NCBI GenBank assembly: GCA_015698045.1
Contig: BLAL01000189.1
Span: 310,001-374,000 of the forward strand
DNA length: 64,000 nt
Origin: Rhizophagus clarus
Lineage: Eukaryota > Glomeromycota > Glomeromycetes > Glomerales > Glomeraceae
Direction of reading: 5' to 3'
How positions within the stretch are numbered: the first letter of the stretch is position 1; every line of letters begins with the position of its first letter. Position numbers and translations under genes: made by a program. Below are positions 22,438 to 35,700 of the stretch, piece by piece. The notes beneath the pieces are model-generated. The model did no database searches, had not been told where the DNA came from, and was given only the letters and a program-made list of their open reading frames with translations.

Positions 22438-24929
22438 TTAAAATCTTAAAAAAATATCTATGAGGATAAATTAATATATAAAATAACAAATAATGACTTA
22501 TACTTTGCAATAATAAAAAAAATTATTGGTCAGTCTATTAGAATCATGCTGATTTTGATGGACTGATATTTTTTGTTGGCAGTTAAATAATTGATATTTT
22601 TGATAATAGCTAAATATTAATGGCTAAATATTAGATATATTGGCAATTGCATATATATTTTAATAGATTTTCAAAATTTAATTATACTTTTATAAACTAT
22701 TAGTATAATAGTAGCATGATCTTGTCTGACTGACACAATAACCTAGTTATTAGTTATGGTGGATAAAATATTGTATCACCCCTTTGGGATGACTGATATT
22801 TTACCCCCCCTAACCAATAACTATTATTTATTTTACATTAAAATGTTCTTTTTTATTTGATATTTAAAAACTATGATACATCAGCTTTCAAATAAAAAAA
22901 TTTCATTGAAATTTGTTAAAAATTTGTCAACTTTTATGCAACATGAAAATCATTATGCATTTTTGTAAAATCTGGTAATTTATTGTAGACCTGTGTATTT
23001 AAAGTATAATTATATATTAAATATTAGTTGTATAAAAATGATTTTATTATTATTTTAATTTTCTTAATAAATCAAATTTAATAAATATAAAATCATGAAA
23101 TTTTAATTACTAAATATCTAAATATTTATATATTTTTAATTACTCTTTATAAACTTTTATATTTTCTTTTTTTTTAAAAAATATCTATTATTTTTCAAAG
23201 TATTTTTAGGTATTATTTAATTTTAGAATAGATTTTTTGTATAAAATCTGAAATATTATATGCAAGATAGTATTAATATAGATCAAATTATCTGTAATTT
23301 TACAGCCAAATTAATCTATATATTAATTATATATAAATTAAAAGATTAAATATGCAGCTAATTATTAAAAATTAACTATTTGCAAAAAAAAAAATAGTAT
23401 TGAAATTTTATATAATAATCTAAATTTTTTTTATAATGTTTTTTTTTTATTATTATAAATATATTTTAATATAACTTTGTATTTTTTTATTATGACAATC
23501 TCATTATTATAATGAATAAGATACAAATAAAAAAATACAATTTGGAAAAAATTTTTATTAGGGTTTTATATAAAATCAAAATCCCACTAAAAATTTGTTT
23601 CTTATAACAAAACTCTATAAATTCTATTAAACTTTGATAAATATAGCTACAACTAATTATCAATGAAATTATCAAAATGAAATGCAAAAAATTTTTTAAT
23701 TTTTGCAGTTATCTTAAAAATATAATTTTTGACTAATGGATAATTTTCGATTTTCTAATATATATGACAATGATTGTTGCATAATATATGATTAAAGCTA
23801 TTATGGAAAAAAAATTTTTTATTAAAATACCTTTTTTCATAAAGTTAGAATTTTCGTACCGTTTAAGGGGCAAAATCTATATGTTATACACAATGAGATG
23901 AGCCTGATATCTAAGAAAAACTCCTCCAGGATATTACCGATATCATGAAATAACAAGAATTTATAACCTATATACAGCATCCTAAAAAAACAAAAATAAC
24001 ATACAATCGGTTACGATGTGATGTGACGTATTTCGGCCATTTTCGGCCTTTAGATTTGACTTTTTAATTTAAGCGTTTTCTGTTTTTAGTAACTATGTCA
24101 TAAGTTTTTATTATTTAAGAAAATAACACAATTGCATAATTTAACTTGTAAAATACCTGTTTAACCCTATTAAAAATTAATTAAGGGGTCATAATAATTC
24201 GAATGAGAAATTATTTAATATTCTTTATTATTAGGGATCAAAATAAAAATTATATTGTAATAAAATGATTGAATTGCGAAAATAAAAAAAAAAAAAATGT
24301 ATACCCGTAATAATTTTTTTAATTAATTAAAAAAAAAAAAAAAAAAAAACTTTTTTCCATTAATTACATTCCGTTCGTTTTTTGTTGGATTTGATTCGAA
24401 AAATTTAATAATATTTACCAAATTGCATCCAAAGTTACATCAAGCTACATCCAGTTATCAACCAGTTACACGTAGTACTAACCGAAATTAATCCGAATAT
24501 TGGACTATACCAAGTTTGGAAATTAATTTAAATATTTGATATATTGAAAGATATAGATAGAATAAATTATATTAAAATGTAGAATTTATTTAATTTTACA
24601 TATAAAGGTTATAATAGGTCAAAAAACGGTATGATTGATTTGATCATTTGATCGTGAGTCATGACCATCTGACTTTTGTTAAGGGGTTTATACAGAAATA
24701 GTATCAGATACAAAACATTTTTTTATTCGGTATTGATAAGACATTAACGTATAGGAAAGACATTTACAAAAAAGTAAATAATTAGATTTATTAAAAATAA
24801 TTTTATTAAATAAAAAAGGTTAGAAGAAATGAATTTGTTTAATTGGGAAATTTCATGTCGTGAACTGGTAAATTTTTTTCTTTGAAACTGTTAAATTTAT
24901 ATGCATGAACGTTTCATGTAATAAAAATT

Positions 24930-25135
24930 GTACTTTCTCAATTGTTACATTCAAAAAAAAAAAAAATGCAAAGATAATGCAAAAAAAAGGTCGTTCAATC
25001 TAATTGCTACATTAAAAAAAAACTAATGCAAAAAAGTTATTCAATCTAATTCCTACATTAAAAAAAAAAAAAAAAAAAAAAATAATGCAAAAAAAGTTGT
25101 TCAATCTAATTACTACATTAAAAAAAATGCAATAA
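24930..25135 (+). repeat. Tandem array, ~50-60-bp TTCAATCTAATTNCTACATTAAA unit
   Basis: Four imperfect units separated by poly(A) and AATGCAAAAA. It lies downstream of the H+-ATPase stop and has no coding sense. Confidence 0.8.
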
Positions 25136-25140
25136 GATAT

Positions 25141-25529
25141 AAAGATAATGCTCCTCCGGGCTCCAGGACATATTCATCACGGGTGCTTTTAACTTTTTTT
25201 CCCAGAACTTACAAATCTTTAAATTTTTTACGCGTCAATAAATAAAAAAAAAAAATTATATGGACATAAACAATTTTTTTGATTAAAAAACATTGATTTT
25301 TTTTTTATTAAGTTTTATTTTTTAAAAAAGAAAAAAATACATTGACATTTTCTATATTAAAGTGTTAAAAAATATACATATACAAGAAAAAATTAAAATA
25401 TTAAATTAGTCTTAATAAAAACTTTTTTTTTTTTTTGATTCACAACATGATTTTTTTTTTTTTGAAAAAAAAATGATAAAAGGGTAAATATACAAAATGC
25501 CGTCAACAAAATATTAAATTTTTAATTAT
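25141..25529. other. 3' flank of the H+-ATPase gene
   Basis: AT-rich, with long A and T runs. It probably contains the 3' UTR and polyadenylation region of the minus-strand gene, but no signal can be singled out. Confidence 0.5.
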
Positions 25530-28371
25530 TTAAATTTCAATGGTTTTCATTGAAGATTTCTTAAAAGCCAATAATACCTTTGACATAATGACAACTTTGC
25601 GAACTTTTGAAATATTACCAGCAATTCTTGCTTGGTTAATTGCGTTAACTTTACGATCTTGTAATTTGGTTCTTCTTGTTTTTGATGGCCATAATTTGGC
25701 AGTAAGTTCAAATGACCAATGTTTGAATAATTGTACTTTAACGAAATCCAAGATTACAAAGTATGTCAATGAAATACAGATAATGGTAACACCCCATCCC
25801 CAACCAATTGCTGGTGTAAGTAATCCATAAATTGAAATAAGCATAGCAAATACTTGTGTGCCTAAAACTGCAATAATGAATGTAATTGATGGAATATTTT
25901 CCCAAAAGTATCCTGAAAGACGTGTCGAGAAAATAACGAAATGAGGGGCTGATGAAATGTGAAGGTACATAACAGTTGCAATTTTGTCGGCATCAAATTT
26001 AAATACATCTTTGGCGATATAGTAATGTGCGAATGATGCTCCAGTTAATAAAGTACCCAAAACTATTGATAAAGTAATCAATTGTCCAAGACGCCATTTA
26101 TCAGGTCTTTCTGAGATTTTAGCATTATCAACTGCGATTACAAGAGTAGCGGCATCATTCAATAAGGCAATTAAAATAAGTAAAATAGCACTCATTTGCC
26201 AATCCTCAATCAAAGTAATACAGAAAAAGAACATTAAAAAGTGTACGGTTGAGGTGATACGATAAAGAGCATAAGATCTCATACGTTGGAAAATTGCACG
26301 AGATGTGGTGATACCATCAACAATGGTTGAAAGACCAGGAGCCAATAAGACGATATCAGCAGCAGATCTAGCAGCATCTGTACATCCATGTACAGCGATA
26401 CCAACATTTGCTTTTTTCAAAGCTGGAGCATCGTTAACACCATCACCAGTCATACCAACGAGAAGTCCACGTTTTTGTAAAAGTTCTACTACACGATATT
26501 TATGTTCTGGAATAACTTGAGCGAAACCATCAGCACGTTCACAATGTTTTGTTACTTCTTCTTCGGATTTATTAGGATCGACAAGATGTCCTGCATCCAA
26601 AATTACTCGACTCATTCCAAGACGATGAGCTACTTCCTTAGCGATAATCAATTGATCACCAGTAATCATTTTAACTTCAACACCATAATTGTTGCAACGT
26701 CTAATGGTTTCAGCTGAATCAGGACGTGGAGGATCAAGAAGTGTGATCATACCAACAAGTTCATATCTTTCAAGATCACCAGGAATACTACGAGCAACAC
26801 CGAGAGCACGTAAACCTCTTGCAGCTAAAGCATTAACAGCATGAACAGCTTCATCATTTCCACCAACAAGTTTAATAATAACTTGTGGAGCTCCTTTTGC
26901 TACTCTAAAAACTTCATTTGTTTCATTAACAACCACAGTTGCATTTGACATTTTCGTATTTGGATTGAAAGGAACAAAACCAGTTACTTTATAACCGGGA
27001 ACTTCATGTTTGTTTGGACGTGATTTAAGAATTTCCAAGTCAGTTTCAGCGGCGAAACGAACAGCAGATTCGATTGGATCATTTGCACCAGGTTCGGCAG
27101 ATAGGTAAGACAATAAAAGGATATCATCCTTGGTATATCCAGCGCAAAGGTAAGGTTCATCAAAAGTCAATTCATTAAGAGTTAAAGTACCAGTCTTATC
27201 AGAGCAAAGGACTGAAACTGAAGCCATTTCTTCAACGGCCGTAAGACGTTTAACAATAACTTTTTTAGCGGCTAATTGTTTAGCACCAACAGCCATAGTA
27301 ACAGATAAAACTGTAGGTAAACCAACAGGAATGGCAGCAACTGTTAAAACCAATATATGACCAAGGACTGTAAGGAAATCACCGTTAGGTGTATGACGGA
27401 ATTTAACCATTTGATAAATGAAAATAATGGAAACCAAAACGGCGGTAATTAAAATCAAGAAATTTCCGATAGCGTTAACAATCTTTTGAAAATGTCCTTG
27501 TTCAACAGTGATTGAAATCAAATTAGCAGCACGACCGATGAAAGTATTTGAACCGGTTTTTGTAACTACAGCCAACATTTGACCTTGTTTTACGACAGAT
27601 GAAGAATAAACGGTATCACCCTTCTTTTTATCGATTGGAAGAGATTCACCAGTTAAAGCAGATTGATCGACTGAAAGAGCTCCTTCAGTTTCACCACCAG
27701 TAACAGAAATTCCGAGAAGACGAGCATCTGCGGGAATGATGTCACCAAGACGAAGACCAATGACATCACCAGGAACAAGTTCAGCGACATCAATTTCAAT
27801 AAACTGACCATCACGCCATGCTTTTGCTTTTAAAGCGAGAGTTTGTTTTAAGGCATCTAAAGCTGATTCTGCACGTGCTTCTTCAATGAACCCAATGAAA
27901 GCATTAACAAACAACAAAGCCAAAATAATACCAAAGTCGAGCTATTTAAAAATTGAAAAATTAAATTTAATAAATTTTTTTAAAGGGAAAAAAAAAAAAA
28001 AAAAATTTAATAAATTAAATAATAATAATTACCCAATGTTTAACGACAGCAGCAAAAATACAAGCTAATTCGATCAAATAAGCAATTGCACCAGTGAAGA
28101 AAGATAAAAACTTGAGAATTGGATTTCTTTTGACTTCAGCCAATTCATTTCTACCGAATTGGGCTAAACGATTTTGAGCTTCAGTTGTAGTCAAACCAGT
28201 AGTAGGATCAGTATGGAGCAAAGCTTCCAATTCGGCTGGAACATCTTCGGCCATTTCAACATGTTTATGTTCTATAATTTCAGCTCCCTTCTTTTCGTTT
28301 ATTTCGCTTTTCTCTGCAGGTGCAGAAGAAACCGTAATTTCTTGATCGATTTCTCTCTTTTCCGATGACAT
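25530..28371 (-). CDS. PMA1-like: Plasma-membrane H+-transporting P-type (P3A) ATPase, two exons
   Basis: It pumps protons out of the cell at the cost of ATP, energising nutrient uptake at the plasma membrane. Exon 1 is 28371-28033 (113 codons) and exon 2 is 27941-25530. Joined, the protein has 916 residues, close to yeast Pma1 (918). The junction reads KHW-LDFGIIL, as in fungal homologues. Key sites are TGES (E212), DKTGT with the phosphorylated D361, KGAP, DPPRPD, TGDGVND (D613, D617), and membrane residues H680 and D709 that correspond in motif and spacing to yeast H701 and D730. About ten membrane segments are evident: two near 85-135, two near 260-320 and six after about 665. The N-terminus is acidic and the C-terminus ends in a charged tail of about 60 residues, without the yeast Ser-Thr tail or the plant 14-3-3 motif. 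Codon use is much less AT-biased than the flanks, so it is a functional gene. Some C-terminal text (GWGWGVTII) resembles plant/protist pumps. Confidence 0.96.
27942..28032 (-). other. Intron of the H+-ATPase gene (91 nt)
   Basis: Read on the minus strand it begins GTAATT and ends AAATAG, with a long T run before the acceptor. Its length is not a multiple of three, and removing it restores the conserved frame. It is positioned at the cytosolic end of the first membrane hairpin. Confidence 0.95.
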
Positions 28372-28760
28372 TATTAAAGGTAATTATATAATCTTATAGT
28401 TTTTTTTTTTTTACAATCTATTACTAATCTAAAATTTTATATTTAACAAAATATTTACTTAAAATTAAATTTTTTCTTTTTTTCTTTTTTTTTTTTGTTT
28501 TTAAGCGAGGCTCATTATCTTATTACGAAGCTATAATTATGGGGAATGATAAAAAAATATTTTTTTTTTTCTTTTAATTAAAGATTTTTGGGAAAAAAGG
28601 ATTTTTTTTTTTTTTAAAAAAAAAAAAAATGTTTGCTTCACAAGAACATAAAAAAAATGAAAAAAAAAAATTATTTTTTGAAAGATTTTGAGAGAGTTGG
28701 GATAACAGATTTTATAAGAATTTTTTTAATATAATAAAATAAAAAAATTGGATTGTTTTA
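28372..28760 (-). promoter_or_regulatory. Upstream region of the H+-ATPase gene
   Basis: AT-rich with long homopolymer A/T runs. TATAATTACC and TATAAGATTATATAA strings lie within 50 bases of the start codon. No specific factor sites can be supported. Confidence 0.35.
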
Positions 28761-31374
28761 TGTTATCAATTTATTTTATAGTAAGTACAACATTAAATAA
28801 TTGTAAAAATTGATAAAGTAAGATATATAAAATGTATTACGGCAATATATTTTGTGAATCATTTAAAGTAATTAATTGGATCGATAGATAAAAAAACGCC
28901 CTAAATTCTCTAATAATCTCTTTCCTTGTAGAAATTATGCTGCACGATAACTAATTTGGAGATGGATATTATCTGATCTTCTCCAAAGAAACACCATGCA
29001 CGTACGTATAAAATCTCCTTTTGGTTAAGTTGGTTATTAGATAACAAACATTTCAAATAAATTTTTTTTTTTTTTATTATTACAATTTTTTTTGAGTGAC
29101 TAATTACATTTTACCGTAAATATAATTCCATCTTACTAAAAATAGTCTTCTCATAAAACGTAGCAGTTCTCTATTACAGCTTACGGGTATAAAGCGTAAT
29201 TGTTTCGAAATCAAATGACTTATCGGAATTTTGATAATCCGTTAGATATGATGATACGAAGGAAAAGCTACAATTTAACCAATCGATGGGAAGGAATTTT
29301 CAATAAAATCAAAAAAAAGAAAAAAATTATCTTAAAAAGAACAATGAATTGAGTTGATATATAGAGATTTAGAGAAAATAAAAAAGCTTTTTCTTCATCT
29401 ATTTTTTGATTAGTTTATTCCTTAAAAAAAAAAAAAAAAAAAAGATTTTTTTTTCCTTATCGGATCTTTATTCTTCGGCTAAAAATTCGTAAACTGCCGG
29501 TTAACGACAAAATCCGTAGCTTAATAATTTATTTGTTTATCATAATCGATTTAATCGAATTATTTATTATTTTAATTCTCGCGTGGCCATTCTTCCAATT
29601 GGTAAATAGGATAAACAGGGTGCTATGATTTATCAAGAAAAGAAATGAATTGCGCCCAAATTTATATTAATAAGGTATAAAATAAAAAGAGTGTATATCT
29701 TATCACAAGTAAATATTCAAAAAAAAATGCCAAGACATCCACGAGGCATGGGATTAAAAAAATTTTTTTAATAATACCATTTTTTATACATGGAATAAAA
29801 AATCCAGAATAAGTATTATCCATATATTTGGATTGTTTGGAAATCCTTTCCCAGTTAAATTATGTTGTCATGCCGTATCTTTCTTGGCATGCAAATATCT
29901 TGATATCTCTAAAGTTTGAACTTAACTATGTAAAATATGTAAATAATAAAATAGTGAAACATATTCTTTCTGCAATAAATCAAAAAAAAAAAAAAGATTT
30001 TCGAAAATATTTTAGATTTGTTTGATAATTTTTTTTTTTTTTTTTTTTTTTTATTTTATTTTATTTTATTTTATTTTATTTTATTTTTACTTGATATAAT
30101 AATACAATATATTTTTAATTTCTAATACATTCTTACATGACGATGAGCAAATTTTAATAACTTAAATTCTCGGTATTTGGTCTATTATAAAAAAAAAGTC
30201 CGAGAAATTTAGTTTATTAAGTTAGTATCGATTCGATCATTGACTCTGGAAAATATTAAAGGACAAAAAGAACGTAAATAAAGATTAGTCCCTAACAAAG
30301 AATCTTTTTGGGCGCTTTAAATAAATAGATGTACAATCTATTACCTTTCCCCTTAAAAAACCCCAGATTAGTTATAATGATCAGCCATTACTTTTGAGGA
30401 TAACGGCGGTTCGGCGATTGATTATTCAATGAACCAATAATAATGATTCATGCATCACAATACTTGTATGTTTCACGCAAAGATCCTTGATAAAGGGTTT
30501 TGGATAAGTGATTATCATTTCAATTGGGAATATTCGAAAAAAAAAAGAAAGAAATTAAATAGTTTCATATTTATTCTTAATTTATTTTTTATTTCCCATT
30601 ATTAGAATTCAAACATTTAATAAATTTGTTTCGATACCTTTCCAAGAAGTTAACAATGATGTAAAACATTCTAATTCCTATTTTATCCACTTATCGGATC
30701 ATCCTCACGACTTGTTATCGTAGTATCATGTTATATTTGTTTCCAATTCCTCTTTATTTTTTTTAAAAAGAAAAAAAAAAAATATGTATGTATGCAACTT
30801 TATGTTCTCGTTGTTAAATGAAATCCATTTTAACCAAATAATAATGATATAAAATCTTTTCCTAATCACTCCTATTCTCACACGAGTAATTACGTCAATG
30901 TTGCAAATCTTTTCGACATCTACCGAAACTTTACCGATAATTTACGTGACTCCGCATATAAAATAATTTCTATATTAATATAATATTATATTAAACTAGT
31001 CCCATGTATATATTTTAAATTTTTAATATATTTTTTTCTTCCGTTTAAGCCACAACATTAAATTTCAAATTGGATGAAAATTATCAGTTATCGCTGCATT
31101 ACAATCTATTTGACATTTATATCTTAAATCTTTTGATTTTATTACTTGAATATTTTTTTTTTTTTTTTTTACTATATACAGTTAAAAGTTTTTTTTTTCT
31201 TTCAAAGATTTTTTTGCTTATTCATTATATTTAATTAAAATACCATAAAAAAATTTTTTTCTTTATTTAAAAAAGAAAAGTTCATTTTACGATATCATTT
31301 CTTTTCTTTCTATTTGAACTTGTTGTTTATTTATTTATTTATTATTTATTTTGGTTATTATAAATTTTAGAATA
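28761..31374. other. Intergenic DNA, no supported gene
   Basis: Less extreme in composition than the 19-25 kb desert, but without splice-consistent frames. It includes a long T run and a (TTTTA)n microsatellite at about 30030-30090. Frames here (such as 29828-30025) are short and featureless. It may hold regulatory DNA of the divergent H+-ATPase promoter. Confidence 0.5.
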
Positions 31375-32345
31375 TCGTGTCACTGCATATCACGGGCTAT
31401 TGTACTTGGATGATTACATGAAGTGACTAGAAATCAAAAATTCTTTTTTTTTTTCTCTTATCATGGGCAATTATTATTATACCCTGGATTTGCCTGTTAA
31501 TTAATTATACGGTTACATGGAAGCTAGGGGACTAGGAATCGAATCAAATCCTTTTTTTTTCTACCGTATATCACGGATTTTTGCACCCTGGATGAGCTTG
31601 TCTTTTTTTTTTCAAACCTCCCTTTTTTTTCTTATCATAGACTATTATTCCCTGGATGTACTTGATTATTGTACGATTACTTAAGGGACCATGAATAGAA
31701 AATCAAATTCTTTTTTTTTTCTTTCTACCGTATTTCACGAGTTTTGTACCCTGGATGAACTGAATTTGATGCCTTTATAAGATATTACATGAAGAGTTAA
31801 GGGACTAGCGAAAATCAAATCTCGTTTTCTTATCATGGCTATTATTCCCTGGATGTGCTTGATTATTGTACGATTACATGAAAATTAAGGGACTAGGAAT
31901 CGAAAATCAAATCCTTTTTTTTTTTCTTTCTATCAGAAGATTACATGGAATTAAGTGACTAGCGAAAATAAAATCTTTTTCTTTTTTCTTCTTTCAATTC
32001 CTTCTTTTTCTTATCATGGACTATTATACCCTGGATGTGCTTGATTATTGTAAGATTACATGAAAATTAAGGAACTAGGAATCGAAAATCAATCTTTTTT
32101 TTTTTTTTTCCTTCTTATTATTCTTTTTTTTTTCTTTTTACTGCATATCAAGGGCCATTGTACCCTGGATGAGCTTGATTATTAAACGATTACATGAGAA
32201 TCGAAAATCAATCTTATTTTTTTTTTCTTTCTTCCAATTCCTTTTTTTTTTCTTATAAGTTATTTGTAGTTTGTGACGAGCTTGATTATTTTACGATCAC
32301 ATGAAAGTCAAGTGAATCAAAAAATCAATCTTCTTCCAATTCCCT
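31375..32345 (+). repeat. Minisatellite, ~90-120-bp CCCTGGATG...GATTACATGA units
   Basis: Eight or nine units share TATCACGG or TATCATGG, then CCCTGGATGNGCTTGATTAT, then ACGATTACATG, then AAGGGACTAGGAATCGAAAAT and a long T/C tract. Units diverge by substitutions and by T-run length. No frame continues through it. Confidence 0.85.
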
Positions 32346-33490
32346 TTTTTTTTTCTTTTTAATAAAATCAGTTCTTATTTTAGTAAAAATGATCAACAAT
32401 TCAGCACTTGATTGACATTGGAGGGGTTTATATGTAAAAAAAATTTTTTTTTTTTGATTTCATGAATTGATTTTACTATTGTTTTTCCGATTTTTTTGAT
32501 TTTAATTCTAAAATATTAAATTTGTCATGGTACAAAAATTGCGTTATACGGCATGAAAAAAATTTTATTATTATTATATAACATACAGTAACCAAATTTA
32601 TAATAAAAAACACCTTATCGGGTTATTATAATAAAAAATTGAATTATGTAATTCATTTCGGCCTATCCCTTGTTGTTATCGTAAAAAAAAAATTAAAAAC
32701 TGTAAGGTAATTTATTACTAAAAATGGAAATCGTGACCTTGGTCCGGCGAAAAACTCCATTAAAGGGTAAAGGGTATCAGCCCAATAAAAAAACCTAGAT
32801 GTAGCCTACATTCGGCCATTAGGATATTTCCGGATATTATTCGGAATATGGTTAATTCCGGTCGACATTATGAACTAACTTTATTCAATTTGGAATTTAA
32901 ATATCGGAATTTTTTTTTTTCATAAATCCGTTTCCTTAATTGTAAAAGAAGTTTTTATCTAAAATTGTTATTGAGTATAAATTATATGAAATAAATATTT
33001 CTAATCATTCATTAAACTTACAAAACCTGCAGAATCTCCTCCGTCTTGTTAAAATGTTAATATAAAATGTAAAATGTAAATGTAATTACTATTTACTACA
33101 GTATATATATACAGTATATATACAATAAAAAATTTAGCTTTGAAAAAGAAAATTTTCAATTGTTTCTAAATTTTTTCAAACGAATAATCTTTTTTTAAGA
33201 TATGATTATGTGAAACGTGTGTACGTAGGCGTACTTGCTCGTGTGATAGGAGAATAAATTTATTAAAGTTGCATAATTCTTAAATCCCAAATTATACAAA
33301 AAAGTAATTGGAATAATAGCAAATTAATTCGATTATTAATAATCGGTCTATATATTTATTAGTTTTTTAGTAAATTAAAATTAACTTATAAATAATATAT
33401 AATAAAATGTGCAAATCTAAAATTTCGTGCTTACATTTATTCCAAAAAAGGATAATTCTAGCCAGAATTAAATATGACACGTGATTTAAC
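32346..33490. other. Intergenic DNA
   Basis: AT-rich with a more complex patch at 32640-32900 that holds several CGG/CCGG strings (TCGGCC, CCGGCG, TTCCGG). No frame or RNA gene was recognised. Confidence 0.5.
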
Positions 33491-33496
33491 AATATA

Positions 33497-33952
33497 CAGT
33501 CAGAACTCGATATAACGGATTACGGATAACCCGATTTTGGCTCTCATAACAAACTTATTTTTCAAACCAAATCCACTTACTTATATTCAATTTTATTACT
33601 ATATACCAATTTTATTATAAATTTCGCAATATAAATATTCGTTATAAGCTGACGTCTTCATAACTCTGGCCAGCAGTAAATTAGTTTAGCCCGTATTAAT
33701 TTCGCAGCGGATCACTTGATAAATTTAAGTGCTCAAGACAAGATATTGTCATTTGTTCTTATAAGTTTTTGTTAATAAAAAATGATTTTATAAGCATATT
33801 GGTATAAATATACTTAAAATTGAAATTTTTTTTTTTTTCAATAAAACGAGTTTTAAAAAATTTGCATTATAAGTTTGATATAATATAAATATTTGATTTT
33901 GGTATAACGATCCAAGATCATAATGGAGGGTTGATTATATCGAGATCTGACT
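33497..33952. mobile_element. ~456-bp pogo/Tigger-like MITE
   Basis: The left end CAGTCAGAACTCGATATAAC is preceded by TA. The right end, inverted, reads AGTCAGATCTCGATATAATC. CAGTC ends with TA targets are typical of pogo-type elements. The right-hand TA is not preserved. It is non-coding. Confidence 0.75.
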
Positions 33953-34729
33953 TTTTAATGTATATTTTATTATTTTTGTAAAATTTAAATATTACATAAA
34001 AATATGAAATACATAGTAAAGTTAAAATTTAACTTATTTTTATAACTTAAATTCAATTTTAATAAAAAATCATAAATAAGTAAAATAAAGGATTAAAAAT
34101 TAATATACAGTCTGATTTTTATATAATTATATTTTATATAATCATATTTTCTTATAAATGTTTACTTTTATAAAACAGATTTTAATACTATTTTAAAATT
34201 ATCTTTAATTCTTTATAATAGTTATAATAGAATTTAGGTTAAAGATTAAGTTTGCTTATTGATTATGCTAATTAATATAAGTTAATTTTAATTTAGGCAG
34301 ATTAATATAAGTTATTAGTCATTATTATTTAATATAATTCTGGTATATTTGCACTAAATAAAATATTTAATATATTAAAAAAAGTTATACAAATAAAATC
34401 TGTATATCTCAGTAATTATAAAAATACTAAAAAACTAAAATTTAAAATGTATATTATTAAATATTAAAATTTTAATGTTAATTTATAATTATTATTTTTT
34501 TTTTTTACAAAATAAAATAAATTTATTTTTTAAAATACTAAAAATATTTTAAATTTATAAATTATTATATATATTAAATTTCTTAATAATCAACAAAATT
34601 TTACTAATAATTTCATTAGTAATAATTTTCATTAGTAATAATTTTTATTATATATAAATTTTATCAATATTATATCAAATTTTTTATTTGTTTTTAGTAA
34701 TTTCAAACTATTTTTATTTTGCTTTTTTT
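33953..34729. other. AT-rich intergenic DNA
   Basis: Nothing beyond A/T low complexity. Confidence 0.6.
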
Positions 34730-35010
34730 ATTTTTTTATTTAAAAATAAGATTAAAAAATAATCACATCTTAAAAATAAAAAAATATAAAAATAAATAAA
34801 AATATGAAAATCTAAAATAAGATTAAAAGTAATTATATTTTAAAGATAAAAATAATAAAGATCAATAAAAAACATGAAAATCAAAAATAAAATTAAAGAA
34901 TAATTATATTTTAAAAATAAAAAAACATAAAAATTAATAAAAAACATAAAATCAAAAATAAAATTAAAAGATAATTATATTTTAAAATAAAAAATATAAA
35001 AACCAATAGA
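34730..35010. repeat. A-rich tandem array, ~65-bp units
   Basis: About four units of AAAATAAGATTAAAARATAATTATATTTTAAAAATAAAA, then ATAAAAACATGAAAATC. It is non-coding. Confidence 0.75.
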
Positions 35011-35029
35011 AACATGAAAATAAAAAATA

Positions 35030-35700
35030 AAAACAAAAATATTAGTAATATTCTTAAATTAAAAAACTAAAAAAAAATAATATAAATATTTATTTTAAAA
35101 CCAAAATCTGAAGTTTAAATCCATTTTTTTTAAAAAAAAGAAATATTAGTAGTATTTTTAAATTAAAAATTAAACAAAAAAAATAAAAAATAAATATAAA
35201 TATTTATTTTAAAATTAAAATCTGAAATTTAGTAAGTTTGTTTTAAAGAAAAAAAAAAAAAAATTTGTTTAATAGTATTTTTAAATCAAAAAAAAAAAAT
35301 AAAAAATAAAAATTCATTTCAAATTAAAATCTTAAATCCAGTAATATTTAAGTTTATTTTTTTTTTAAAAAAAAGAAAAAGAACATTAATAATATTCTTA
35401 AATCAAAAAAAAAAAAATAAAAAAATAATAAAATTACTTATTTTAAATTAAAAATTTAAATTTAATAATATTTAATTTATTTTTTAAAAAAAAGGAAAAA
35501 AAAGAAATTTAATAATATTTTAAGTTAAAAATAAAATAAAACAAAAAACAAATGCAAGTGCAAATATTTATTCTAAAGCTAAAATTTGAAGTAAAATTTT
35601 GTTTTTTTTTTAAAAAAAAAAAAAAAAGAAAAGTTAATAGTATTCTTAAACCAAAATGCAAATCCTAAAAAATAAAACAAAACATTAGAAAATATGATAT
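35030..35700 (-). repeat. Degenerate ~110-bp array, possibly intron/microexon type
   Basis: Five or six units alternate a long A run, AAAGAAATATTAATAGTATT and AATTAAAATCTGAAATTTA. The minus strand reads TAAATTTC...ATTAATATTTCTTTTTTTT, which resembles the worn arrays at 45430-45780. The relationship is tentative. Confidence 0.45.

Larger units (their letters stand above)
19201..25140. other. Long AT desert, no supported gene
   Basis: Extremely A/T-rich sequence with many homopolymer runs. Frames of about 65 codons (for example 21454-21648 and 23490-23687) encode only K, I, N, F and L and are chance. Two structured spots are listed separately (22206-22437 and 24930-25135). Confidence 0.7.

Noticed and set aside
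25540..28368. Plus-strand frames across the H+-ATPase (25540-25830, 26305-26717, 28174-28368)
   Set aside because: They are antisense shadows of the ATPase exons.
31500..32200. GGGACTAGGAATCGAAAATCAAAT as a tRNA-like B box
   Set aside because: It lacks a GGTTCGANNCC box, acceptor pairing and an A box. The string is part of a minisatellite.
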